Of a stretch of DNA of 64,000 nucleotides, positions 12,401 through 23,800 are shown piece by piece. The DNA comes from Pterobdella sp. o SKG-2022 (Eukaryota; Annelida; Clitellata; Hirudinida; Piscicolidae), in contig OZ038322.1 in NCBI GenBank assembly GCA_964035795.1, positions 24,510,359 through 24,574,358 of the forward strand, given 5' to 3'. Both the position numbers and the translations under genes were made by a program. The first letter of the stretch is position 1, and each line of letters opens with the position of its first letter. The notes beneath the pieces were generated by a model, which ran no database searches, had not been told where the DNA came from, and saw only the letters and a program-made list of their open reading frames with translations.

Positions 12401-15400
12401 AAAAATGAGCCACTGCAAACAATTGAGAAGCATTGAAATAGCACGAACAAGGAATATACTTATATTTTCAACCCCTTTGGGGAACATTTTATAATTTACA
12501 GTTACAAGTATGAAGCCATCTTGAATATTTGCAACTTTTTTTTAATAATAAATTTATTATAAGTACTGAAAAACCATCAGGTCTTCAAAATTTCGAATGA
12601 ATCTTAAATTAATGGATAGTTCACTCAATTGAATCTTGCTTCTGGAACCATTAACATTTCCAAGTATTTGAAAGCATTGAAAAATTTTTGAACTCATAAT
12701 ATCTGCATATTTGGCTCAAGTTTTTAAAAGCTTTTTGAAGTGTCTCTCACGAAAATAATTCTATAATTAGTGTTTTTTACTAAACGATAAAAATTTTGCA
12801 GAAAATTTGTGTTAAAAACTTTTGTGTCCAATCATTGGCTTCGTTATTTACCTTTATTTCAATTTTGTTCACCAAGCAAACTAGTATTGCACTGTCCAGC
12901 AAATACAAGCCAATAAAAAAACTTCGAATTTTTTATCGCACTCATTAAAAAGCTCCAAAACACCGAATAACAGAATAGAACTTCATTTTTGCTTCATCAA
13001 GTAACAAAAAAGCACCACAAAGAGAAACAAACACTTTGAAATGCTCGTGGAAGAAGCAGATGCATAACTGCAAAAGATGACCTCTCAAATACAAACTCAT
13101 GCCCTTCTCGGTAGCTTCTGACCACTTTGGCACACTATCTTCAAAGCTGTATCACAAGTTTCATCAGTTTGTGCTGGGTGTGTGAAGCATACGTTTTGTT
13201 GGGCACCAAGTTTAAAGCCTAAATTGGTAGTTTAACTTATAGCACTAGACAAGCACTGGAGAGTTTCAAGCTATGTCTGTTATTTAACATTTGACGAAGT
13301 TTTCAATTCTTTTTCCAAGGTTTTGTTTTAGTTTCGCTCACTGATGTTTTTGCACTCCACTAAAATTAACAAAAATGACCAATAAATATAATTGTAATAA
13401 AAATATTATTGAATATTCAAAAAATTGAAACATAATCATAAAGAAAAAAATAAAAATACCTTCAATAGTGGTTTCGAGGTCTTTGTTGGAGGTACCATTA
13501 AACTGCTCCAGCTCAATGATCCTCACGACACACACTTGACCTGTGCTTCGGTGGATGCATTTGCGAGTCACAGACCAGTTTTCACTGCCAATTTTGTTGC
13601 ACTTATTTTTATTGAAGTTATCATTACTATTGTTATTTATGTCATTCTAGTTTTTATTATCATTATTATAGATATTATCAATTATTTCATGTATTGCTCT
13701 TTTGTTTGTTTTTTTTGTTCTATTTATTGCAAGCATGTTTCATATATCCATCGCGAAGTTGCAATCGATAAACAGTTGAGTTGGAAGAGTTGAAAGGCAT
13801 GCTGAGGTGTGCTTAACAACTTTTAGTAATTTTTTTGGAGTTTTTAAGATTATTTCCCGAATTTTCACTATTTATAACATTCGTTTTTTGAAAATTTGTC
13901 ACTTGCAATTAATCTCCATGGTAAGCTCCATCGATTGATGTTCCAGTTAAGTTTACAGTGCCTTATGAATTTTAGAAATTAATTATGCTTTTTGTTCGTT
14001 CACTTTTCATCGTTTGAAATTTTAGGAAAAAAAAGCATCGAAACGAAAATGTAAAAGTTGGAATTGAAAATTTTTTTTTCGACAGCCAGCCAAAAACACG
14101 CTCCGATGTGATATTTCCATTGATGGAGTACTCTATGCAATTAACAAATCCTTCATGCATGAATTTTCAGTTTTTGATTTGAAATTAATTTGAAAACCTT
14201 GAATTATTATTATGGTTGTCAGACAAGCATTTACAGGTATCAACCATCCATCTCGGAACATCAGACATTTGCAATGTTTCAGTGGTCACAAAAATAGTTT
14301 TAAAAAGTTTAGATAGTGGCGACAAGGCGAATGATCGATTAAACACCAATGTTTGTTTCAAGCATGCCAGTACTAGCCCCCGTTAATGTTTTGTGAGACA
14401 CTAAATCCATGTGCAGATATCATTATAAGGAAAAGAGGTTTTATATAATTCGTTTCGAAAACTTATTTAAGTTTATAAAAAGTGATTTTTTTGCTCAACG
14501 AATGGAAAACAAAAATAAAAAGAGATGAAAATTTAAATTATCCGAAATGAATTTTTGAACGTTTATGGGAACTATTGTGGAGTTTAATTTTGAAAATGAA
14601 TCTTCCAGCTGAAATATTTTTGGAAACGTTGCAAAAATGTGGAGCAGTACAAAGCCAATGTTTGTTTTTGATTAGCCTGAGACTTGAGGTTTTGTACAAT
14701 TATATTTTTAGTCATTTTATTCAAATCCAATATTTAATTCTTCTGCATTAAACTTTTGAATAAAAGTATTTTGAATAGTTTTATTATATTTCTCATTTCT
14801 ACAAAACTCATTATGTCAATATTATAAATCATAAAGGAATTTCTATCATGAAAATATCTTAAAACTGAAAAAAAATAGCCTTCCTAGTAAAAACTTTGTT
14901 AAACTTGAAGCAATTCAAATGCATTAAACACATTTCTTTCTATTTCGAAGCTTATTAGCGATGCGTGTGGTGGGAATGGCAACTCAAACTAATGAAGGAG
15001 CAAGATAAGTCTTTATGGATATCAAAGACAGCATAATCTTTAAACTTAATACCGTTGGAGTTTATGAAATTTCATACTTAGTTGGGTCCTTTTTAAAAAC
15101 ATTCTATCTCAAATTTCGAGAAAAATTATGAGAAAGTCTTGGGAGAAAAAACATTAGAAGTTTTAATTTGATTGGAAACGGCAAAGTTTGTGTGGATCTG
15201 TAAAAAATTTAAGTTTGTGCGAAAAATCTCCTTTTTTCCAAATTAACTGAAATTCCCAGAAATAAAATAATTCCTTTCTTTGAATTCAATTTTTTTTGAA
15301 ATTAGAAAATTTTTTTGACGGCAAAACTTATTTTGCATTTAAACATGAGATTGAAAGGCATAAAATAGGGCCGTTTTTTCTCTACTTCATTAAACACACA

Positions 15401-16809
15401 TATTTATTTTTGATTAAATGTTTATTAGATTAAAAGAATTTAATTTTAAAGCTAGAAGCTCAGATATTGATGGACGTCTCAAAGATTGATATAAAATAAA
15501 ACCTTCTCGCAAATATATGAGCAAAAAACTAACTTTTTACGCTCTTCAAGTCTTTTTCATCAAAAGTCACGTTGAAAAGTGAATTTAATCAAAAAAATAT
15601 TCCAAAATTGGAGGCAGTTCATTGAAAAACCTTAAAAGGTACATTTGAAATTTGCAAGTCGAGCATCGATTACAAATCTTTCGAGTCTGTTTGCATGATC
15701 GTTTGAATAAACGTATTTAATACAAAAAAAAAGTGTATAGTAGTGTAGTCCTACCGTATAGAACTTTCCTTCCAAAATCATCGGATGTTTTCATATAAAA
15801 TATTTTTCAATTCTATTTTAATCTTATTGTCAAAACGCTTCAAGCATTTAATTAATGACCTGACACTTTTAATTCATTGGCCTTATCAATTATTTGTATG
15901 TGAATCACAAGCTATGATGAATTGCAGTCTTCCAAATCTTTATTTTTTTGAACCATTGTTTTTTTGAAGTATTTTTATTTCGAATGTCTCAAAACCTTTT
16001 TAAAAATTAATTATTTAAAAGCTTCCATTAGAAGTATAAAACTCCAAGTAGATTTCAAGAGATCGGTATTAAAAGCATAAAACATCGAAAAAAATGTCTA
16101 GAATGGAAATGAAGCAGGAAAAAGAATATTTAATAAGGATTAATGCAAGAAGTTGGAAGATGAAGTTGATGCTAACAAATAATTAGCATCAAGTGAATTA
16201 CATTGTACAATATAAATACATGAGTTTGTGCGTGATCACCCTCTGTGCTCATATTTGGATCGATTCAGAGCACTCATCACCCTTCTGACACATTTTCATA
16301 TCTTATAATTGAAGCCTTGCTTATTCAGTTGGTCAACTTTTAAGCATATATAACTTTTTATTATAACCTTTCATAGCACTATGGCGTGTGTTTTATCAAG
16401 AGATTTCTATGTATCTTCATGTGCCTGCCTTTTTCATTTGCAATTTTTGAATAATGTTTTTCACAGTGCTATAAGTTCAATAAGACTATCTTGTCTTTTC
16501 CAGAGCATGTTTGATGGAAAGTGTACAAAGAATCATATTCAGCAATATATACAAGTGAAACTGAATATATTCTCAATATTGAATGAATTGAAAATAATGG
16601 CATAAAACTGATTTTCATTTGCAAAATGGAATTTTCACGCCTCAACTTCCACAAAAACATCAAAACTTAATCCAAAGATTAAAAAACAACACGAACCTCG
16701 ATGTAATTTCCCTCAGTTCATAAACATCATCAAATAAAATGTCGTCATCAACCACAAGCCCAGTGCTGAATCCCTCATGGCTGTAAGACTTGTTCCGAGA
16801 GCTAGTCAT
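466..16809 (-). CDS. CASK: CASK-like MAGUK scaffold (peripheral plasma membrane protein), 3' part outside the window
   Basis: Membrane-associated guanylate kinase scaffold that links neurexin-type adhesion proteins, Lin7 and Mint at junctions and synapses. Exons in transcription order: 16809-16697, 13584-13460, 8703-8598, 8355-8278, 7684-7506, 6302-6127, 5826-5704, 3995-3915, 3186-3087, 2710-2664, 2422-2348, 2132-2055, 681-466; all phases join and give about 499 residues. Visible in order: start region [12 protein letters not shown], CaMK-like domain ([14 protein letters not shown] helix read as [35 protein letters not shown]), the MHLQET helix, L27 segments ([29 protein letters not shown]), and [11 protein letters not shown] opening the PDZ domain. 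PDZ, SH3 and guanylate kinase lie beyond base 1. Catalytic motifs are lost: no glycine loop (SSENWS), Arg59 for the VAIK lysine, HRN at 161-163, GFS at 184-186. The calmodulin-binding stretch and part of L27C look replaced or shortened. The ATG at 16809 adds about 20 residues before the usual start; an upstream exon is possible. Confidence 0.92.
1519..1790. repeat. 30-bp minisatellite (GATGAAGATGGTGAAGATGA family) in a CASK intron
   Basis: About eight imperfect copies of a 30-base unit mixing GAT, GAA, GGT, GAC and GCT triplets, followed by degenerate GATGAAGATGAG repeats to about 2000. Because the unit is a multiple of three, several frames stay open. One plus frame (1504-2028) reads as an Asp/Glu/Gly-rich stretch preceded by a TAG at 1501 and with no ATG. 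It lies between CASK exons 2132-2055 and 681-466 on the other strand and ends 26 bases short of a CASK exon. I treat it as a repeat, not a gene. Confidence 0.8.
6891..7068. repeat. 20-bp minisatellite, eight units, each with a heat-shock-element pattern
   Basis: Head-to-tail copies of TACAGTTCTGGAACATTCCA start at 6901, 6921, 6941, 6961, 6981, 7001, 7021 and 7041, with partial units at each end. Only the first (TTTCA for TTCCA) and fourth (GTTTTG for GTTCTG) carry a substitution. Within each unit the pentamers gTTCt, gGAAc and aTTCc adjoin, which is the nTTCnnGAAnnTTCn heat-shock-element layout; the fourth pentamer (ataca) is neutral. The array is in the CASK intron between exons 7684-7506 and 6302-6127. 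Open frames on both strands are by-products of the repeat. Confidence 0.95.
8710..13455. other. Large CASK intron, mostly AT-rich and featureless
   Basis: No exon-like segment or known family was seen on either strand here apart from nested GTACAC palindromes at 9481-9542. Short open frames have no recognisable content. Confidence 0.6.
9481..9542. repeat. Nested GTACAC/GTGTAC inverted repeats
   Basis: GCGTACAC at 9481-9488 is matched by its complement GTGTACGC at 9502-9509. A second hairpin, GTACACA, loop TTT, TGTGTAC, spans 9524-9540, and the outer 9-bp arms GCGTACACA (9481) and TGTGTACGC (9534-9542) also pair. A related palindrome is at 47611-47627. Confidence 0.75.
13590..16690. other. 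First large CASK intron, no feature seen
   Basis: AT-rich sequence between CASK exons 16809-16697 and 13584-13460. I saw no further exon with support, RNA gene or clear repeat. Confidence 0.6.
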
Positions 16810-18416
16810 CCCTCTTTTTGCACATTTTCCCAAAGCCTTTGAATTGTGATGGCTCAAAAAACTTGTGTGCTTTTTTATTTTAAATTATTTTCTTTTATTA
16901 TTTCACTTTTTTATATTAACACATGTAATGATTTACATAAGTTATAAAAATATACAGCTCTTTTATTCGTCATCAACAACTGAATTCACAGGATAATTTA
17001 ACGTTCACTAGACACAAAAAGCTAGTTTTTAGTGTAGAGTCCTTACAATAGATATATATAAGCGACCAGACCAAAATATGCAAACAACCTGAGTTTTTAG
17101 AATTTTGATGAGTTTTCTAAATAAATGAGATTGGAATTTAAATGATATTCAAAAATACCCAAACGATATTTAATTTCTGTGTTTTATGTGTTTAAATTTT
17201 TTATGAAAATTTTTAAAAAATTAGATGCGAGACAGCTTGAAAATTATGATCATTATATCAAATTCTTTGTAGTTTTGCTTTCAAATTCAAATAAAATACT
17301 TTGAATTATGAAAGAAATAATTTTTTCTCGATATTAGCTATTTTCATAGAAATTTGGTTCAAATAGTTGGTACGGTCGTAGGATGCACCAGTGATGTTGG
17401 AGGCGGATAGAAAACTTGATGTAAAAATCAGTGCTTTTTCACATATATTCACCACGAATGTGTTGCTGTGAAATTTATTTCATCCATTCAAAATACTTAA
17501 AAGTATCTTAATCAATAATTCCGAGCTTTGCAATGAAAGAAACTATTTTCAAATGTTTTCACTAATTCATATTATAACATCCATTTATTTTACATCAAAA
17601 TGGCTGAACAGTTTGTGAAGTTAATAAATATTAGTTCTGTTTCATCTCATCATTTGCTTCTCCTTCAATTGGCTAAAAATCATACTTTTTTAATTTTTCA
17701 TTCCTGGAATAGCCACATTACATATAAAATTTAACAGTTTTTCAAATTTAAAGTCTTCGAAAATATTTTTCTTTTAAAAAAAGTTGACTTCGTTGTTTTG
17801 CCTCCAATGCGTTTTAATTAACATCTAATAGAAACAATTCTAAGCAAAAACATTCTTTTCAAAAAAACATGGCAGATATACGCTGAATGATAAAAGTGAG
17901 TTCCACTTCATATAATGGTAACTAAGAATTAAAAAAAATAATGAGGTTCATGACTTTGAATATGTTGCGAAAAATAACGAAAAATTTAATTGCATTCCAG
18001 CCTGTTGACTTTTTTGAAAACTTTCGGAACTTTAGAAAAGATTTGTCAAAATTTGAAATTATAACCTACATATATTATCTCATATAATACATTTATTCAC
18101 CTTTATAATAGTACCAAGTATAAATAGATTTTTTGATTTTTATTATCAATTGATAATGTAAGCTAGTCTTAAGAAAAGTTTCATGTTTTTTTTTAAATAC
18201 TTTGTGTTTAACCTTATATTTTCAGTTCTTTCTTCAGTACCTTCACTGACGTTAAAAACTTTGCCAAAAAAATGAAAAAAGAAAACGAAATATATAACAT
18301 CGCTTTTTAACAAATATAGAGTTTTCAACTTTATCTAAAAATCACAAGAATCTTTCAATTAATTAAGTGAACCATCATTAGCTAATTGTACATCAGTGCT
18401 GGAAAAAAATAATACA
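16810..18416. other. Divergent intergenic interval between CASK and TMEM199-like starts
   Basis: The first CASK ATG (minus, 16809) and the TMEM199-like ATG (plus, 18417) face away from each other across 1.6 kb of AT-rich sequence. The interval must hold promoters or 5' untranslated exons of both, but I could not pick a TATA box or CpG-rich element with confidence. Confidence 0.5.
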
Positions 18417-20755
18417 ATGGCTGAAGAAAAAAATGTGAAATTATCAGTTTTGATCACTGAATCAATAAAGTCATACTTACAAGATTCTCTCCAGCATTTA
18501 GATCCTGATTTACATAATGAAGTTAATAATTATCTCTCTTCTTTTGAGCCCAATGGAAAGAATTTCATTCCAATAAATTTTTTAAAAAATGTTTATAAAG
18601 TATATAATTTCCAAAACTCAGGTGAGTCAAGTGTTTTATAATAAATTTCCATAACAAATTTGATGATATTTAATTTAAAGATCACACACAATATAATTAT
18701 TCCAAGGTTTATATTTGAATGATGTGTTGAAAGGCACAAGTATGCAACTCCCTTGTAAACTTCTTCCTCCACGAGTAATCATTTTGACCATTTTATTGGA
18801 ACACTTATCCTTACTACAGATAATTAACTGATTTGCTTATAGAACCCACAGTTGGAAGAAAGAATAAAAAAGTTGAAAAATAGGTTTGAAGAAGAAGAGT
18901 ACAAAAAGATGGTAAAGAATGTCACTTCAAATGTATGAACTTCATTCCTCCTAACAAACATCATTTGATTATATTAGTCATAGCATTAGAATTCATTGTA
19001 AAAGTAAAACTCTTTTTAAATAATTCTGAATTTTCCATTACCTTTTACCAATCAGCTTATAACCAATGGCTGTGCTAAATATTATTTACTCATTATATAC
19101 TACATAGTTATTCATATGTATTATTTCTTCCAGTTCAACAATGATAAAGAATCACTCGGAGGGCAATGTAAGATTTGAAATTCATTTTTGAAAATATTTG
19201 TTTTTCAAACTTATAACTTGATCTCAAAATAAATCTTCATAAGTCATGTGAGCTACAGACTTGCTGCTTCTTAGCAAGTTCAAAATAGGGCATCTATGTT
19301 TGAAGCTAATGAAACATAATAATCAGACAAAGAACTGAACAAGCATTTGATCACCATCTTCAACTTCCTCCTCACTGTTGTATGCATGTTTGCCTTTGCA
19401 TACAAGGCCACTGAGTATGCCATTGGCAAAAGCAACGTTGCTTTGGTTTGTGTTTAAACTTCATACATATCATTTTGATTATTTATTATTTCATTTTTTT
19501 TCACTTTATTATTCTTTCAACGTTTTGTTAGCTTGTTAAAATACTACAATGCACACTTCCAGACTAGCTTTGCTGCCTAGACACTCATTTATGATACAAT
19601 TTAAAAAATTATTCAAAATAGAATTTTCTACTCAGCAAACTGTATTTACAATTCAATACAATAACAAGTAACAACCAGAAAATCAAGTGTTTCGAAACCA
19701 CGTTGGTTCATAGCGTCAGGCATACTTTAATATTTTCAAGTGACCTATCTTGTGAAGAAAACTGAAAAACCCTGAAAGGAAAACACCAAAGCTTGAGATA
19801 GTCTTTGTTATATCAAGAGCTTGATTCAGTAACTTTGATTTAGGAATTACAAATATTTCCAATCATTTATTGGAAGCAGTGAGGCTAGAGGGAACAAATA
19901 CAGCCAGTTAAATCATTGAAAATTAATATCAGCTGATACGTCATTTAAAGATTACATGAGCTTTTTGTAATTGGGCAATACACACCTCCTAAAGATTTCA
20001 AGCAAAAGGCACTTCGTTAACTTAACGTCATAATGATTCTGTAACTTCATTTGAACTCTAGTGTATTTATAATATTTTCAACTTTGAAATGTTAACATTA
20101 GTGGTGAAAAGCTTTCATTTAGCTCTTAATGAAATTAATTTTAATTAAAAGTATTAACAGAGAGTATCATAAGGACAACTTCTCATGAAGTTTTTTGCAG
20201 GATCTTCTCACCTTTTGAAGCACAGGATTACAAATTGCTCATAAGACCATTTGCCATGTTGCCGAGATTTTATACGATTCCGAGCTTTGTTCAAAATCAA
20301 AGCTTTTTATGAAATATTTTCAAAATTTTGACGTTTAGTCACAAATAGTATGCTTTTTTAGGAACAAAATATAATGTATCTACCTAAAAATATTCCAGTC
20401 AATATGTAAATATCTGCATTTCAGTCAATATGTATATCCCTATAAGTACCTGTATCTCAGTCAATATGTATGTCCCTATAAGTACCTGTATTTCAGTCAT
20501 TTCGCCATTAATTTTTATTCAGTGCCTATTTTATAACCGTTGTTTTTGCATATGAGTTGGCTCTGAAGGCATCTGCAATAAAGCATGCTTCATTTATTCA
20601 TTAAGCTTTAATGAAGAAAAATAAATGATAAGTTTGTTTGAACAGTTTGAATTAATGTTCACTGACAACACCTGCAGCAGTTGATGGCGGGGCTGGTGTC
20701 AGCCACTGTGGTCTTCATAGCCGATGTCTATTTCATCATCCAAACTGACCTTTAA
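18417..20755 (+). CDS. TMEM199: TMEM199 / Vma12-like V-ATPase assembly factor
   Basis: Endoplasmic-reticulum membrane protein of the Vma12 family, needed to assemble the Vo sector of the vacuolar H+-ATPase. Exons: 18417-18621, 18707-18774, 18843-18932, 19134-19167, 19327-19445, 20678-20755 (TAA). Phases join exactly to give 197 residues, close to the usual length of about 200. Family signatures: LYLNDVLKG followed by LPPR, then NPQLEERIKKLKNRFEEEEY with KKMVKNVTSN (residues about 92-121), the LITIFNFLLTVV membrane segment, and a second membrane segment in the last exon (AGLVSATVVFIADVYFI). Two C-terminal transmembrane helices with a long N-terminal cytosolic part match the family. The ATG at 18417 is used because the preceding in-frame GTG is not an animal start. 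Divergent from CASK; no operon-like relation is implied. Confidence 0.9.
20396..20500. repeat. 36-bp direct repeat, about 2.7 copies, in the last TMEM199 intron
   Basis: CAGTCAATATGTATATCCCT... is repeated with a period of 36 bases; a shorter diverged copy precedes the two good ones and a CAGTCA fragment follows. The array lies in the intron 19446-20677. Confidence 0.8.
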
Positions 20756-20891
20756 ATTCTAACAACTTTTGATTTTTTATTTATAGTAAATTTCCACTTT
20801 TTTTTTAGTTTTGAATTAAAATTAATTTTTATTTTTTCAATACTAAAATTTTTATTCTGTAAATATTGATTATTATAGCTATTTTTTGTTC

Positions 20892-20897
20892 AATAAA
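20892..20897 (+). terminator. Polyadenylation signal AATAAA of the TMEM199-like gene
   Basis: Canonical AATAAA 137 bases after the TAA stop of the TMEM199-like frame. Its position fits a 3' untranslated region, but no transcript evidence is available here. Confidence 0.45.
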
Positions 20898-20899
20898 TT

Positions 20900-23800
20900 C
20901 GCTAAAGTTCTTCCATAAATAGACGTAAAAATGTTTGTTTAATATTCATAAAATAATCACAAAAAAGTGGTAAAAATTGTAATTGAATATGCTGAAGACT
21001 TGTCGCTGTCTCAACTTCAGAGCCACAAACTAACTGCCATCATTCATGTTCAAAAACCTTTCGACTAGTTTGGTGAAAGAAAAAACCTTTCAGTTTTGAA
21101 GGTTGTGTTATTGTGCCGTAACTAAGTGACTGATAGTTTGAAGGACAACTCAAATGTGCCATACATCATGCTTAAATGATTTTTCTGACTCGTAATTGTT
21201 TTTTTAAAGCATCTCTTCACAACTAATCTTTTTTTTATATAGAATGTTCATTTGGGCTTTATTTCAAATGTTCAACGACATCTAGGAATAGTTTGAAAAA
21301 CTTTAAAGCAAACACTACAACTTGAATTTTACACAAGCGTCATACATTTTTCACAAAAATTAAGAATTTCAAATAAATTTTCTTGTTTTTAAAATGAAAA
21401 TTAGTATTCAACGATTTCGAAAACAACTTTAAATGCTTGGAACAACATAAAGCCTTCGAAGTTTATATTTGTGCCTCATCCGTTACCCTGCTTTCTGCAA
21501 GAGTTTCTTGAAATCTTCGCGAGTTCTATTGGGTCTATTCCTGGTCTGAAAATTTTGATCAATGGTTTCTGGTACTTCCATCGGGGTCAAACCTTTTTCT
21601 TTCGACATCAGTTGGTTGTATATAAACATCACGTTGTCAAGTCCCGACACAACTTGAAAAATTTTGGAAGGTAATGACAGCTTAAAAAGTAATGTAAGTT
21701 ACCAAACATTAAGATAAAATCAATGGTAACATCGTGGGAAGTAAAAGTCATTCATGATTAAAATTTGTGTTTTATTGTGAATAATTATAATCAATAACGT
21801 AGTTTGAAATTAAAAGTGAAAATTCTCAGTATTCAAAATATATTTAAATTTTTTTTAATTTCTTAAAATTAACTGGTGCAGTGTGTTTGGAATGAAGTTT
21901 CAGCGTCTCAAAATCAACACTGCTGGTTTTTAAAAGTTTGAAGAGCTTTACGTTGTAATGTATCGACGTTCGTTTCCTTTAAAATGGCGTCTAACAACAA
22001 ATTAGTTCTCAATTTTTGAGTATCAGTACAGTTTAAATTTAAATTTGTTTCAAATTGAGGTTTTCATAAAATTTAAAATAAATTTACACAGAATTTACTT
22101 AAAGTTCTAATATGTAACCGGTAGAAACGGTTTATTGTTGTAAGAGATTAGGTGAAGAATGCCAGGGGTGTGCCAGTAAAGACAGAAGGAAGAGGTCTCT
22201 TAATGAAATAGAGTGAAATAAAGAAATGTGGGCGTGGTAAATATTATAAGAGTACACAAAACAATCTCGAGATAATTCTTAGTTTTATTCCACTGTGAGA
22301 ATCTTTATTCTTTATGGTTGTTTATAAGTTTTTCCATTCATTTGGTTGTATAGTTATTCATTTTTCAGTTTATTTCTTTTTTTCTATGTGTTTTGTCTTT
22401 TTGTTTGTTTGTGTTCTACTCTTTTATGATATTTCAATCAATTATTCATCAAAAATTTGAAAAAGCTATACCTCGAATTCAAGAGAGTTTTCAGCTTCAA
22501 AAGGTAGTACAAAGTTTAACTTTTCATTAATAATGAATCTAAAGCTAATTCGATGTCTTAATATTTTGATATAAGAGCAGATTCAAAAACATATTGGCTT
22601 AGGCATATTTTATTCGAAATACAAACTTTTGATTCGAAAAACGAAAAGCTTTTATTTTGAACAAAATTTCGCCTCATTTTGTTGAAAGTTATGTCAAATA
22701 TTTTTTATTTTGATGATCGAAATTTGACAGTTTAATAGAGCCTCTAAAAAATCAAATTTTTCATTTATGCCTTGTTTGTTCATGTTGTATATTTTTTTCA
22801 AAATTTCACTTTTAAACTGTTTTGCAAATTTACTTCAAAACGTTTTATTTCAATTAGGCAAAAAACTTTTCGGAAAAATTTCCACAAGCCTTCAACGGTA
22901 TCAAGCGAAAATTCTATACAAAATGATTAGTGAACTTGATCAAAAGCTAATGCAGGTTTTGATTTTGTGGGCTTGAGGATGGTTTGGTGGGGGTTTTACT
23001 TATGCATATCAGAATTATTCCATAGTATTTGTTTCCTCGACGCAACAGTTTTTGAGGGTTTCCGATTGAAGAGGAGTAGTAAAAAAAATTAGAAAAGTTT
23101 GAAAATTTATGAAGTTAACGATGGTTTTTTAAAATGTGACTTTTTGAAATTTTCGAAAAAATAATTTTGGATTCATAAATGCTTTTTTGAATCTGTATCT
23201 TAGAAACTTTTGCTTTGTTAGAATTTCCTTTTCACACCTAATAATCCTTTTGTTGTCAAGCAAAAACAAGTGGTTTTTCCTCAGATAATCAACTCAAAGA
23301 AAATTCAAAACTTTAAAAATAACATAAAATTCTACATTAACTTTCTCCCACCGAGTTTCATAATTTCTGCCAGACGATCTTTTCATTTCTAAGCTTGCCA
23401 GTTTATATGAAGCTTGAATTTTTTTCTAATTTTTACAACCTGAACCTAAAAAAAAAAAATTTGGATAATAATCTTGACTTCCACACCTTTTTATGAAAAA
23501 AGTTGGCTTTTACTTTGTTGAAAACAACTTTTTCAAGTCAAGTTGAAAAAGTTTTCAAAAAACTATTAACAGTATCGATAAAGAGGCACTATAGATTGAA
23601 AAAAATGCATATATAGCGTCCATTATTGTCGTCAAAACGTTGTTGATATTTAGGGATAAAAAATTAAAATTAGATTTTATATTATTGCAATAATATTGAT
23701 TCTAATTAAACTAAACATTTGAATAGGAATAAACTTTTGAAATAGTTGTTAGTCTCACAGTACAGAGTGCCTTTGCAAGGGAAAGAAGTGGGATTTGGCT

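Noticed and set aside
12945..13133. Minus-strand frame that might be a further CASK exon
   Set aside because: Neighbouring CASK exons 13584-13460 and 8703-8598 join directly in phase and match homologues without it.
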